A DNA stretch of 64,000 nt, taken from assembly GCA_039714535.1 (NCBI GenBank), contig JBDLJC010000014.1:10611-74610 (forward strand), read 5' to 3'. The notes beneath the pieces are model-generated. The model made no database searches, was not told the DNA's origin, and was given only the letters and a program-made list of their open reading frames with translations. Shown here one piece after another: positions 54,401-63,515 of the stretch. Position 1 is the stretch's first letter. The number at the start of each line of letters is the position of its first letter. The DNA comes from JAGXFP01 sp039714535 (GTDB lineage: Bacteria; Desulfobacterota; Desulfobulbia; Desulfobulbales; JAGXFP01). Made by a program: the position numbers and the translations under genes.

Positions 54401-56580
54401 CGGGTACCGTGGCCGGGCGCGATGAGTTGCGCGGCACGGGAGGATCGCTCTATTTCATGCGCCGCCAGGACGTTCTGCAGGGTTCCGAACGGCTGCGCAT
54501 CGAAGTTCGCGACAAGGATTCCGGCATGGTCCTGGGGGCCAGGAATCTAACGCCAATGCTTGATTACGATATCGACTACCTGCAAGGACGCATCCTGCTG
54601 GCGCAGCCCCTTGCCACAACGGCGGACGACGCTCTGCTGGTGGACAGCGGCTCAATCAGCGGCCATCCCGTATACCTGGTGATTCGTTATGAATTCACTC
54701 CGGGGTTTGATAATCCGGACACGCTGGTAACCGGGGCCAGAGTTCATTACTGGCTAAATGACCATCTCAAGATCGGTTTAACCGCCAGCCGGGATGAAGA
54801 AGCGGACATCAATAAAAACCTGGATGGAGCGGATCTGACTCTGCGCAAGTCTGCGGAGACATGGCTAAAACTCGAAACCGGCCGCACAAAAGGTCCGGGC
54901 ACCCCGGCAACGACCTCCCTTGACGGCGGTTACAACTTCAATACTTCTGCCGCTCTTGCCGACAATGAAGTAGAAGCCGCGGCCCAGCGTATTGACGGCA
55001 GTGTCAGTTTCAAGGATTTCTTTACAAAGACGCCGGGCCGGATCACCTTCTACCACCAGGATGTGGAGGCGGGCTATTCGTCACCCGGTCAGTTAACCGG
55101 CAAAGACACGAGCCAATATGGCGGGACAGTGAATCTGCCTCTCTTCGACCGCACGAACATACGGATCAAAGCCGACACCCGCATTCAACAGGAAGGGCTT
55201 GAGACAGAAGCCGGGGAACTAAATCTCGCTTACCAGATAAATGACCACTGGGCCGTAAGTCCGGGTGTACGCCGTGACAGCCGTGAAGACAACTCACCGG
55301 TAGTCCCGTTAACCCAGGCGGAAGGGAAACGCACCGATGTGGTGGCCCGGCTACGATACGACTCCCGGGCACGGTGGAACGGTTATGGCTTCGTGCAGGA
55401 GTCTGTACAGACCACCGGCAACCGTGAGAAAAATGGCAGGATTGGTGTTGGCGCCGGCTACCGGGCAACAGATCGCTTTAAAGTCGATGGTGAGCTTTCC
55501 GGCGGCAACCTCGGGGAGGCTGGCCGACTTGGCACAGAGTATCTGTATTCCGACCGGACCACCCTCTACCTCAATTATGCCCTCGAGAACGAGCGCACCG
55601 ACAATGGTCTGCACACCAGAAAAGGGAACATGGCTTCCGGTTTTCGCACCCGCTACTCCGACAGTGCCAGTGTTTATCTCGAGGAGCGTTATAGCCACGG
55701 CGATGTACCCACTGGTCTGATGCATGCCACCGGGGTGAAACTGGCGCCCACTGATCGCTTTAATCTCGGGGCAAATCTCGACTTAGGCACCCTCAAGGAC
55801 CATCAGACCGGGGCCGAAATTAAGCGCACGGCAGCGGGCGTAAATGTTGGTTACGGGTTCACCGCCTTGAAAATCGCCAGTGGGCTGGAATATCGGCTCG
55901 ATGACTCTGAGCAACCGGATGCCAGCATTGAGAGTCGCACCACCTGGCTGCTGAAAAACAGCCTCAAGTTTCAGTTGTCCCAGGATTGGCGTCTCCTCGG
56001 CAAATTAAACTATAGTAAGAGTGAGAGTTCACTGGGCCAATTCTATGACGGCAACTATAAGGAGGTAGTGCTGGGCTCTGCCTATCGTCCGGTCAATCAT
56101 GACCGGTTGAATGCCCTGCTCAAATACACTTATTTCTTCAACGTACCGGCGGCTGGGCAGGAGAGCGTAATTAATTCAGGATCCGACGTTATCCAGCGCA
56201 GTCACATCGGAGCGCTGGATGTCATGTACGACCTGACGGCCCGCTGGACCGTGGGGGGCAAATACGCCTATCGCCTTGGCGAGGTTAGCCAGGACCGGGT
56301 CAATCCGGAGCCGGAGTTCTTCGCCAGCCAGGCCCATCTCTATATACTGCGCGCGGACTACCACTTCGTCCACAAATGGGATGGACTGGTCGAGGGGCGG
56401 CTACTCGACCTGCCCGATGCCCAAGACCAACTCAGCGGAGTCTTGGTGGCTGTCTACCGCCATCTGGGCCAACATATCAAGTTTGGAATCGGCTACAACT
56501 TCAGCAACTTCTCTGATGATCTGACCGACCTTGATTACGACCACCAGGGGCTGTTCATTAATCTGATTGGCAAACTGTAA
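51451..56580 (+). CDS. Outer-membrane protein with three OmpA-like domains and a C-terminal beta-barrel
   Basis: About 1709 residues from the ATG at 51451, 4 bp after the giant gene. An ATG at 51502 (MKRWIAILCLCVVTTAGA) gives a tidier signal peptide and may be the true start. Three tandem OmpA-like domains follow: about 104-235 (IGHADSLKL, LSRERA), 264-400 (TAHTDNLPL, LSKANARR) and 415-525 (VGYTSNQRL, SMARARRA). The third has lost the peptidoglycan-contact Asp. Next come Ig-like or filament-type modules to about 820, a conserved-looking segment (RGTGGSLYFMRRQDVLQGSE; LDYDIDYLQGRILLAQPL), and about 800 residues of alternating amphipathic strands ending HQGLFINLIGKL, typical of a barrel end. 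It probably anchors or exports the giant protein. Confidence 0.83.
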   Translation: MRKPMPSTLFILMRFVPMKRWIAILCLCVVTTAGAEVSPAMESAVREADAGGETVEMHLPTDQVLTPWIHDPAIFEVEEGDRMEMREVVEQDVKTFKLDNLVPPIRFAQGKAEIPEDYLELLRDVLEKMRGRANVRLHFIGHADSLKLSGALKEQYGDNVGLSRERAGITAEYCQRALDLPPEAISYEGLGDSQPLADNGTAKGRQLNRRVEVQVWYDEITEKLVEKEVLIPHEVNRIKVCRTETVCKMRYKEGHSHRARVKNLIPPLHYEQGVSDVPEEFLQQIRQALKNLRSKQNVVIKFTAHTDNLPLQGRDKRIYGNHLGLSKANARRLALAVQDALGLPNGGVESEGKGAKRPVTANDTQQGRALNRRVEVDFWYDDPLKELPDEPQLCPEAAGAETVTRVYDALSGSIDPIQFDRGKPVVPAGYTEHLRLVMDEINDKVNVRLRFVGYTSNQRLSRRTAGVYGDDIGWSMARARRAMEAVSEMMALTDEQTEFDGRGFVLSDDVINAGFVEADTSHVQVQVVYDELIALDQYEGVEITRINREVLPSNPFALNLMRITVDGKPLSDPNKCSSDVQRCTDMALENAQIQFKHDSLKLEPRLNVTAWPRSIRYQDLEDTVFAENLVRFRLYSNYRSFIERAEVRIFAEGQSVRDTPIAVIEMDADGMGQWQPEFESFIAPGLNLQYLLRVYDKNDRFDETSPQPLWVIDQIDPSIAEANSHEELLAGYGTSRIASRNIPLHGGTVQAHGTAIPQGHGVWMAGYGVPVDSKGSFVAEEILPPGMHTVEVAVLDSSGNGELFLRDLALKKSDWFTVGIADLTLAANKTTGPADLLAPDKPQYSEDMSVHGRLSFYSKGKFENGWSLTASGDTREGPLDVIFSNFMDKSPDALFRRMDPDYHYPTFGDDSTVAEDAPTMGKFYAKMKKDETYGLWGNFNIGYTDTNLTHVDRGLYGANLHYQPLASTSFGAPRFVVDTFAADPGTVAGRDELRGTGGSLYFMRRQDVLQGSERLRIEVRDKDSGMVLGARNLTPMLDYDIDYLQGRILLAQPLATTADDALLVDSGSISGHPVYLVIRYEFTPGFDNPDTLVTGARVHYWLNDHLKIGLTASRDEEADINKNLDGADLTLRKSAETWLKLETGRTKGPGTPATTSLDGGYNFNTSAALADNEVEAAAQRIDGSVSFKDFFTKTPGRITFYHQDVEAGYSSPGQLTGKDTSQYGGTVNLPLFDRTNIRIKADTRIQQEGLETEAGELNLAYQINDHWAVSPGVRRDSREDNSPVVPLTQAEGKRTDVVARLRYDSRARWNGYGFVQESVQTTGNREKNGRIGVGAGYRATDRFKVDGELSGGNLGEAGRLGTEYLYSDRTTLYLNYALENERTDNGLHTRKGNMASGFRTRYSDSASVYLEERYSHGDVPTGLMHATGVKLAPTDRFNLGANLDLGTLKDHQTGAEIKRTAAGVNVGYGFTALKIASGLEYRLDDSEQPDASIESRTTWLLKNSLKFQLSQDWRLLGKLNYSKSESSLGQFYDGNYKEVVLGSAYRPVNHDRLNALLKYTYFFNVPAAGQESVINSGSDVIQRSHIGALDVMYDLTARWTVGGKYAYRLGEVSQDRVNPEPEFFASQAHLYILRADYHFVHKWDGLVEGRLLDLPDAQDQLSGVLVAVYRHLGQHIKFGIGYNFSNFSDDLTDLDYDHQGLFINLIGKL

Positions 56581-56701
56581 ATAACTACTTCAAGAGTGAA
56601 ACGTGAGAGATGCAGGGAAAAAACGAAAAATCTTTATTTTATTTAGACAGGATTAGGCCTTATCCCTTATCCGGTGGAATCAATAACATGAGGTGGCAAG
56701 T

Positions 56702-57208
56702 ATGTTGCGGGTGATTATCTTAACGATTTCGATGCTCATGTTGAGCTGCGCCGCTTATGGGGAAGAAGTCTCCAGGGAGCAGATAAAGGGGCTGGACGAA
56801 CAGGTGCAGGAAATCAAGAGCGATGTGCTCTCCATTGCTGCGGAACTGAACGAACTGGAAGAGAAACTGCTCTATCCGTCCCTGACCCAGGTTGCGGTTT
56901 TCGTATCCCTGGCCGAGGGTGACAAGTTCAATCTCGATTCCGTCGGAATCCAGCTGGATGGCAAGCTGGTCGCCAATCATCTTTACACCTTCAAGGAACT
57001 CGAAGCCCTGCGCAGGGGGGGGGTGCAGCGCATCTATACCGGCAATATCCAAACCGGTGAGCATGAGATGCAGGTGACCCTCCTCGGCAAGTCGGAGGGG
57101 GGCAGCGATTTCCAAACGACGGAGAATTTCACGGTCAATAAGGATGTGGGGCCCAAGATCGTTGAAATAACCCTGGCCCACCGGTCGATCACCTTTAAAG
57201 ATAGGTAA
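56702..57208 (+). CDS. Small secreted coiled-coil protein
   Basis: 168 residues from the ATG at 56702, which has GAGGTGG 6-7 bases upstream. Signal peptide MLRVIILTISMLMLSCAAYG; the Cys at about 16 could also make it a lipoprotein (LMLSC). A short coiled coil follows (QIKGLDEQVQEIKSDVLSIA, to about 60), then a beta-rich domain (AVFVSLAEGDKFNLDSVGIQ; HEMQVTLLGKS; FTVNKDVGPKIVEITLAH). I do not recognise the family. It lies 121 bp after the barrel gene and 3 bp before the TPR gene, so it belongs to the envelope locus. A structural or chaperone role is possible. Confidence 0.7.
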   Translation: MLRVIILTISMLMLSCAAYGEEVSREQIKGLDEQVQEIKSDVLSIAAELNELEEKLLYPSLTQVAVFVSLAEGDKFNLDSVGIQLDGKLVANHLYTFKELEALRRGGVQRIYTGNIQTGEHEMQVTLLGKSEGGSDFQTTENFTVNKDVGPKIVEITLAHRSITFKDR

Positions 57209-57211
57209 TTC

Positions 57212-59098
57212 ATGCCCAGGCTCCTTATTCTACTGACATGCCTGTTGCTCGCCTCACCCTCGCTGGCGGCCAGTACCACCCCGACAGAGCTGCAGGACCC
57301 CTTTTTCGGAGAGGCCATGTATTATGCGTTCCAGGAGGAGTGGTTCGAGGCGATCACCAGGCTCGACACCGAACTGGGACAATTCCATGGGCTCGACGAG
57401 CCCGAGATGGACACGCTTTTCAGCCACATCGACCAGGCCGAGTTTAACGTAGGGGATTTTGAACTGGCCTACCGGATGCATCACCGGGCCGGACGCGCGA
57501 TCAAGGCGGTCATTGAGGGCAATGTCGAGGAACCGGTGCGCAACGAGGCAATTTTCCGCCTGGCCCGGATCTTTTTCCAGAAAGATCAACCGGGAAATGC
57601 CCGGGATGCCGTGAAGCGCATCAGCGGGACCATTCCTAAAAATATCAATGATGACCTGCCTTTCCTACGGGCACAGATCATGATGGCCAACGGCAACTTC
57701 GCCGAGGCGGTCCCCATCCTGAAAAAGCTCCAGGGTGCGAAGGGGTTGGAAGGCTTCACCTCCTATAATCTCGGCATTGCCCTGATAAGGAGCGGCAAAG
57801 TGTTGGAGGGCTACCGGTACCTCGAGCGGACCGGCCAGCTTAACAGCAAAAACCCTGTCACCCAGGCGATCAAGGACAAATCGAACCTCGTCCTCGGCGA
57901 CAAGCTGCTGGCGGCAGAAAATTTCGCAGCTGCCAAAGAGGTATTCGACCGGGTGCGTCTGAACGGCCCGTTTTCCAACCGGGCGCTACTCGGCTCGGGC
58001 TGGGCTGATGCCTCCCGGGAAAACTTCGAAAAATCACTTGTGCCATGGAGTTTCCTGATAAAGCGCGAGGTCACGGACTCGGCGGTGCAGGAAGCCATGC
58101 TTGCCGTCCCCTATGCCTATGGCAGGCTTGGCTTGTACAGCAACGCCGCCTTAATGTATGGCAAAGCCCTGGAGGCGTTCGGCTCCGAGATCGATAAACT
58201 CGGCGCATCGATCAAGAGTATCCGCGAAGGCAAATTTCTCCAGGCCCTGGTGCAGGACGAAGTGAAACAGGACGCCAGCTGGGTCGTCAAGCTGCGGGCG
58301 CTGCCGGAGACACCCGAGACTTACTACCTGCTTGACTTGATGTCCTCACACTCTTTCCAGGAATCGTTGAAAAACTATTTAGACCTTGAACAGTTGCGCA
58401 AGAAGCTCGGGGTCTGGGACGAAGACCTGAAAGCCCTTGAGGAGATTATTGCCATACGCAGTGCCTATTACAAACCCCTGCTTCCTGAGATCGACCATAA
58501 ATTCAGGCGGCTCGATTCGACAATGCGGCTGCGCCTGGAGCAGCGTAATCGTATCGAACAACGGTTGCAGTCGATGCTCATTACGCCTAGACCTGATTAT
58601 CTGGCAACCGTGCAGGAGCGAATCTTTGGAGAACGCATTGTGCGGCTGGAAGAAACTATGGCTACCCGAGATACCGGGGTGACCCCGGAAATCGCCGCCC
58701 GCATCAAACGTCTGCGGGGGGTATTGGACTGGAATATATATTCACAATATGATCAGCGCCTTACGGATGCCTACAATAGTCTTCGTGATCTGAATCAGGT
58801 CGTCGACCTGTTGCCAGAGCAATATTTGAAATTTGTGCGAACCCGCCAGGCCGCGATGCAAAGCTACCAGGGCTACGACGATATAATTCGCCGACAGCGG
58901 ATCAGGATCAAGGCTGCCAAAGGAAAAGTGAGGGAACTGATGGCCCGCCAGGGGCATATGCTCGAAGTAATGACCTTGAATGAACTCACCCGACGTCGCG
59001 AGCGTCTTGAGGAATTTCAGGTCAAGGCGCGCTTTGCCATGGCGGACAGCTATGACCGCGCCACCGGTACCCAGGAGCTGAAGAGGGAGAGTCAATGA
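57212..59098 (+). CDS. Secreted tetratricopeptide-repeat protein
   Basis: 628 residues with signal peptide MPRLLILLTCLLLASPSLAA, hence periplasmic or outer-membrane associated. The first two thirds are helical TPR-like repeats (AMYYAFQEEWFEAITRLDTE; ADASRENFEKSLVPWSFLIK; ALMYGKALEAFGSEI). The last third is charged coiled coil (TMRLRLEQRNRIEQRLQSML; RERLEEFQVKARFAMADSYD). No catalytic motif. Its stop overlaps the next ATG (ATGA), so it is coupled to the large TPR lipoprotein. It is probably a scaffold subunit. Confidence 0.82.
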   Translation: MPRLLILLTCLLLASPSLAASTTPTELQDPFFGEAMYYAFQEEWFEAITRLDTELGQFHGLDEPEMDTLFSHIDQAEFNVGDFELAYRMHHRAGRAIKAVIEGNVEEPVRNEAIFRLARIFFQKDQPGNARDAVKRISGTIPKNINDDLPFLRAQIMMANGNFAEAVPILKKLQGAKGLEGFTSYNLGIALIRSGKVLEGYRYLERTGQLNSKNPVTQAIKDKSNLVLGDKLLAAENFAAAKEVFDRVRLNGPFSNRALLGSGWADASRENFEKSLVPWSFLIKREVTDSAVQEAMLAVPYAYGRLGLYSNAALMYGKALEAFGSEIDKLGASIKSIREGKFLQALVQDEVKQDASWVVKLRALPETPETYYLLDLMSSHSFQESLKNYLDLEQLRKKLGVWDEDLKALEEIIAIRSAYYKPLLPEIDHKFRRLDSTMRLRLEQRNRIEQRLQSMLITPRPDYLATVQERIFGERIVRLEETMATRDTGVTPEIAARIKRLRGVLDWNIYSQYDQRLTDAYNSLRDLNQVVDLLPEQYLKFVRTRQAAMQSYQGYDDIIRRQRIRIKAAKGKVRELMARQGHMLEVMTLNELTRRRERLEEFQVKARFAMADSYDRATGTQELKRESQ

Positions 59099-62000
59099 GC
59101 TGGATTCGACTTATCGTCTTCGCATCATTGCCGGTGATTCTCATTGCCTGTTCGGCAACAGGTAAAAAGGGAACGATTGGCCAGTTACAGAACATGCGCC
59201 TCGAAATCAAGGAAGTTAAGATCGAAGGTGGGCTCGTCAAAGCCATGGAGAGCTACCAGCGTTTTCTTGAAGATACGCCGGACTCAGCCCTGTCGCCCGA
59301 GGCTATCCGTCGCCTGGCAGACCTGAAGGTTGAGAAAGAATACGGGCTTATCACCACCACCGAGTCGGAGATATCCGCTCCGGCCCCGGCGCCCCGTCCC
59401 GTGGTCGGAACATCGACGCAGACGACAGTGCCAGTAAAGGCTCCGGGTGAGTCAGAGGATGATTTTGAAAAAAGGACAACCAGCAGCGAGCCAATAACCG
59501 GAACCGCAGAGGATGTCCCAACCCTGCCGGAAGGCGCGGATGATCTGGAAAAGGCTGGGCCGCTGGAGGCCATCAGACTTTACCAGAAATTACTTAATGA
59601 CTTCCCTCTGTACGAGCGCAATGACCAGGTACTGTACCAGATGTCCCGCGCCTACGAGGAGCTGGGTCGTACCACAGACGCCATGAAGGTCATGAACCGG
59701 CTGGTGCGAGACTTCCCGCATTCACGATATATTGATGAAGTGCAGTTCCGGCGGGCCGAATATTTCTTTACCTACCGGAAATATTTGGACGCCGAGGAGG
59801 CCTATAAAAGCATCGTCGATATGGGCGTCAGTTCCTACTACTATCAGCTGGCCTTGTTCAAACTCGGTTGGGCGTTCTATAAGCAGGAACTCTATGAAGA
59901 AGCCATGGATAGGTTTATTGCGATGCTCGACTACAAGGTCTCAATGGGATACGACTTCAAACAGAGCGAAGATGAGACTGAACGTAAGCGTATGGAAGAC
60001 ACCTTCCGCGTCATCAGTCTAGCCTTTTCATATATCGGCGGAGCCGATTCCGTGGTCGCCTATTTCTCCCGGCACGGCAAACGCAACTACGAAGACAGAG
60101 TTTACGACAACCTCGGCGAATACTACGTCGACAAACGACGTTACAATGACGCAACCGCAACTTATAACGCCTTTGTCAGCCGTAACCCCTACCACGAAAG
60201 GGCGCCGAACTTTCATATGCGGGTTATCGAGATCAATATAGCGGGCGGTTTCCCCAGTCTCGTCATCGAATCCAAAAAGGCCTTCTCCACAAATTACGGG
60301 CTCAAAAGCGAATACTGGCAATATTTTGAACCGAGCGCCCGCCCTGACGTTCTCGGTTACCTGAAAACCAATCTTATGGACTTGGCAAATCATTACCACG
60401 CCCTCTATCAGGACAAACGGCGCGCCAAAGATAAGCCGGCAAATTTCTCAGAGGCGTTGCGCTGGTATCGGCAATTACTCGTATCCTTCCCGCAGGATAC
60501 CGATACCCCGGCCATTAATTACCAAGTGGCGGATCTACTGCTGGAAAACCTTGCCTATGCCGAAGCAGCCAAGGAATACGAGAAGACGGCATACGGCTAC
60601 CCCACCCATGAGAAATCCTCTACGGCCGGTTATGCGGCGGTTTACGCCCACCGGCAATATCTGGAAATTGCCCCGGCACCAGATCGGATTCAGGTCAAGC
60701 GCGAGATTATCCGCAGCTCATTGAAGTTTGCCGAAACCTTCCCCGAGCACGACAAGGCGGCGATCGTCCTCGGGGCGGCGGTGAATGATCTCTATGCCAT
60801 GAGGGATCACAAGCAGGCGCTGGCCGTCGGCCAAAAGCTCATCAAAAATTTTCCCGCCGCCGACAAGGATGTCTTGCGCGCGACCTGGCTGGTCGTTGCC
60901 CACTCGTCTTTTGAGCTCCTTTTCTACAACGATGCCGAAGCTGCGTACGTAAAAGTCCTGGCCCTTCTCCCCGAAGACGACAAGACCCGCAACGCTCTGA
61001 TTGATAATCTTGCGGTATCGATTTATAAGCAAGGAGAACAGGCGAATGAACTTGAAGATTACCAAGCCGCAGCAGACCACTTCCTGCGGGTGGGGCTTAT
61101 GGCGCCGACCTCCAAATTCCGACCGACGGCGGAATACGACGGGGCCGCCGCCCTGATTAAGCTTAAGGACTGGAGCCGGGCGGCCACTGTACTGTCGGGA
61201 TTCCGCAACACATTCTCCGGCCACGAGCTGCAGCCCGAGGTGACCAAGAAGATCGCCTTCGTCTACAGGGAGGACGGCCGGCTGTCGTTGGCCGCCAGTG
61301 AATATGAGCGCATTGAAAGGGAATCACGGGACGAAAAAGTAAGAAGGGAGGCCCTGCTGCTCGCGGCTGAGTTGTATGAAGAGGCCGGTAACAGCGGCCA
61401 GGCGCTGGGGGTCTTTCGCCGTTATGTGGGATATTTCCCGCAACCGGTGGAACTCAATCTGGAAACGCGCAATAAAATTGCCGAAATTCTGAAAAAGAAA
61501 AACGAGCAAAACAACTATCTTGATGAACTCAGAAAGATAGTTGCCATCGATAAATCTGCCGGTGAGGCGCGCACCGATCTAACTCGATATATTGCCGGTA
61601 AGGCCGCATTGGTGCTTGCTGAGCTGACCTTTGACCAGTTTATGGAAATCAGGCTGATCAAGCCCTTCAAGGTCAACCTGGATAAGAAGAAGGAAATGAT
61701 GAAGAAAGCTACGCGGCAGTTCAGCGATCTCCTTGATTACGAAGTCGGAGAGGTCACCGCCGCAACGACTTTCTATCTGGCAGAGATTTACGCCGACTTC
61801 AGCGAGGCATTACTGGAATCCGAACGGCCCACCGGTCTCAACGCCCTGGAAATGGAGCAGTACGAAATGGCCATAGAGGAGCAGGCATATCCTTTCGAGG
61901 ACAAGGCCATCGCCGTCCACCAGAACAATCTTGAGCTTATCCCCATGGGTATCTACAACAAATGGATAGACAAAAGTCTGCAGAAATTGGCTGTATTCAT

Positions 62001-62781
62001 GCCCGCCCGCTATGCCAAGCCGGAAAAGGAGAACGACCTCATCACTTCGCCCGACACCTATATTTTCGAAATCTATCGCCCGCAGCCACCGGAGCCCGAA
62101 AAGGACGCCGGAGGGGCAGAACTGGAGCAAGATACAGGGGTGACTGAGCCAGAGCAAGATACAGAAGCGACTGAGCCGGAGCAAGATACAGGGGTGACTG
62201 AGCCGGAGCAAGATACAGAAGCGACTGAGCCGGAGCAAGATACAGAAGCGACTGAGCCGGAGCAAGATACAGGGGTGACTGAGCCAGAGCAAGATACAGA
62301 AGCGACTGAGCCGGAGCAAGATACAGAGGCGACTGGGCCCGAACAAGATGCAGGGGCGACTGAGCCGGAGCAAAATACAGAGGTGACAGAGCCGGAGCAA
62401 GATACAGGAGCGACTGAGCCGGAGCAAGATACAGAGGCGACTGAGCCCGAACAAGATGCAGGGGTGACTGAGCCCGAACAAGATGCAGAAGCGACTGAGC
62501 CAGAGCAAGATGCAGAAGCGACTGAGCCAGAGCAAGATGCAGAAGCGACTGAGCCGGAACAAGATGCAGGGGCGACTGAGCCGGAGCAAGATACAGAGGC
62601 GACTGAGCCAGAGCAAGATGCAGAAGCGACTGAGCCGGAACAAGATGCAGGGGCGACTGAGCCGGAGCAAGATACAGAGGCGACTGAGCCAGAGCAGGAA
62701 GAGCGTGGCGTTGATGACATAATCGGCCCGCCGGATGTTGAAGCGAAAGAAGGCAAAAATGCTGCAAGCGACGGGAGCTAG
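59095..62781 (+). CDS. Large TPR lipoprotein with an acidic nonapeptide-repeat tail
   Basis: 1228 residues. The N-terminus MSWIRLIVFASLPVILIAC ends in a lipobox (LIAC), followed by SATGKKG; Ser at +2 favours the outer membrane. A proline-rich spacer (residues about 85-125) leads into many TPR-like repeats (SRAYEELGRTTDAMKVMNRL; EEAYKSIVDMGVSSYYYQLA; RFPTAEYDGAAALIKLKDWS-like) up to about residue 980. Residues about 1009-1200 are 21 full copies of EPEQDTEAT-type nonapeptides, each with three to four acidic residues and one Pro. The tail ends GVDDIIGPPDVEAKEG. Acts presumably as an envelope scaffold. The repeat is encoded by a 27-bp minisatellite that can change copy number without shifting frame. 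Confidence 0.83.
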   Translation: MSWIRLIVFASLPVILIACSATGKKGTIGQLQNMRLEIKEVKIEGGLVKAMESYQRFLEDTPDSALSPEAIRRLADLKVEKEYGLITTTESEISAPAPAPRPVVGTSTQTTVPVKAPGESEDDFEKRTTSSEPITGTAEDVPTLPEGADDLEKAGPLEAIRLYQKLLNDFPLYERNDQVLYQMSRAYEELGRTTDAMKVMNRLVRDFPHSRYIDEVQFRRAEYFFTYRKYLDAEEAYKSIVDMGVSSYYYQLALFKLGWAFYKQELYEEAMDRFIAMLDYKVSMGYDFKQSEDETERKRMEDTFRVISLAFSYIGGADSVVAYFSRHGKRNYEDRVYDNLGEYYVDKRRYNDATATYNAFVSRNPYHERAPNFHMRVIEINIAGGFPSLVIESKKAFSTNYGLKSEYWQYFEPSARPDVLGYLKTNLMDLANHYHALYQDKRRAKDKPANFSEALRWYRQLLVSFPQDTDTPAINYQVADLLLENLAYAEAAKEYEKTAYGYPTHEKSSTAGYAAVYAHRQYLEIAPAPDRIQVKREIIRSSLKFAETFPEHDKAAIVLGAAVNDLYAMRDHKQALAVGQKLIKNFPAADKDVLRATWLVVAHSSFELLFYNDAEAAYVKVLALLPEDDKTRNALIDNLAVSIYKQGEQANELEDYQAAADHFLRVGLMAPTSKFRPTAEYDGAAALIKLKDWSRAATVLSGFRNTFSGHELQPEVTKKIAFVYREDGRLSLAASEYERIERESRDEKVRREALLLAAELYEEAGNSGQALGVFRRYVGYFPQPVELNLETRNKIAEILKKKNEQNNYLDELRKIVAIDKSAGEARTDLTRYIAGKAALVLAELTFDQFMEIRLIKPFKVNLDKKKEMMKKATRQFSDLLDYEVGEVTAATTFYLAEIYADFSEALLESERPTGLNALEMEQYEMAIEEQAYPFEDKAIAVHQNNLELIPMGIYNKWIDKSLQKLAVFMPARYAKPEKENDLITSPDTYIFEIYRPQPPEPEKDAGGAELEQDTGVTEPEQDTEATEPEQDTGVTEPEQDTEATEPEQDTEATEPEQDTGVTEPEQDTEATEPEQDTEATGPEQDAGATEPEQNTEVTEPEQDTGATEPEQDTEATEPEQDAGVTEPEQDAEATEPEQDAEATEPEQDAEATEPEQDAGATEPEQDTEATEPEQDAEATEPEQDAGATEPEQDTEATEPEQEERGVDDIIGPPDVEAKEGKNAASDGS
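62119..62697 (+). repeat. 27-bp in-frame minisatellite, 21 full copies plus a partial one
   Basis: Consensus encodes EPEQD(T/A)(E/G)(A/V)T. Copies differ at a few positions (GATACA/GATGCA, GAAGCG/GGGGTG, GAGCCG/GAGCCA). Variant types are interleaved, which suggests repeated unequal exchange or slippage rather than one recent expansion. It lies wholly inside the TPR lipoprotein gene. Confidence 0.93.
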
Positions 62782-62784
62782 AAT

Positions 62785-63456
62785 ATGGAGCCCATAAATA
62801 TAGAGCTGTGGTGGTGCTCAAAAGTACGATCTTGCGCCAGATTAATGGTCCTGGCGCTTGCATTAATGGTACTTACAGGGTGTTCGGGGTCAGTTAAAGA
62901 GGGAAGCTCCATTCAAGAAGAGCTGTCCGTGGAGCGCCTGAAAGATGGCCGGGAAGGATTTGTCATCAAGGAAATATCGAGCATGGATGCAGAGTCACTC
63001 GAGGATTTCGAGCGTGCCGTCGCCCTGATGGAAGACCACAACTATGACAAGGCAATCGAACTCTTTGACAAGGTGATTGAACGCTCACCCGGCATTACAG
63101 CGCCATATATCAATATTGCGATGGCCTATGGGCAGATCGACAAATTGGAGCCGGCCGAAGAGCATCTTAAAACAGCTCTGGACCTGGTTCCCGACCATCC
63201 CGTGGTCGGGAATGAATACGGTTTACTGCTTCGCAAAAGTGGCCGCTTTACCGAGGCCCGGGATATCTACGAGAAGACGCTCAAAAGTTTTCCGGAGTAT
63301 CTGCCCGCGCACAGAAATCTCGGGATTCTCTGCGACCTGTATCTCAATGATCAGGAATGCGCGCTCAAGCATTATGAGATATACAGTGAAGCCATGCCCG
63401 AAGAGGAACAGGTCAAGATGTGGATTGCCGACCTCCGTATGCGGCTGGGCCGTTAG
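62785..63456 (+). CDS. TPR lipoprotein
   Basis: 223 residues from the ATG at 62785, with GGGAG about 8 bases upstream. The signal region (ARLMVLALALMVLTGC) ends in a lipobox LTGC followed by Ser, so an outer-membrane lipoprotein is likely. The n-region is unusually long (20 residues). Three or more TPRs follow: AVALMEDHNYDKAIELFDKV, INIAMAYGQIDKLEPAEEHL and YGLLLRKSGRFTEARDIYEK. It lies 3 bp after the large TPR lipoprotein. It resembles pilotin-type or scaffold TPR lipoproteins; no specific family assigned. Confidence 0.8.
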   Translation: MEPINIELWWCSKVRSCARLMVLALALMVLTGCSGSVKEGSSIQEELSVERLKDGREGFVIKEISSMDAESLEDFERAVALMEDHNYDKAIELFDKVIERSPGITAPYINIAMAYGQIDKLEPAEEHLKTALDLVPDHPVVGNEYGLLLRKSGRFTEARDIYEKTLKSFPEYLPAHRNLGILCDLYLNDQECALKHYEIYSEAMPEEEQVKMWIADLRMRLGR

Positions 63457-63515
63457 GTTTAATAGGTAAACAAGGAACAGACCCCACCGGTTTGTTCTCG
63501 CAAGGAGTAATTAAT

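Noticed and set aside
56702..57208. AraC-type transcription regulator
   Set aside because: I have a memory of similar small proteins being labelled this way, but the protein has a signal peptide and no helix-turn-helix pair.
61810..62863. Long open frames on the minus strand (up to about 286 codons) across the lipoprotein repeat region
   Set aside because: They are by-products of the 27-bp repeat, which lacks stops in several frames. The products are simple Leu/Ser/Cys-rich repeats with no start signals, opposite a convincing lipoprotein gene.
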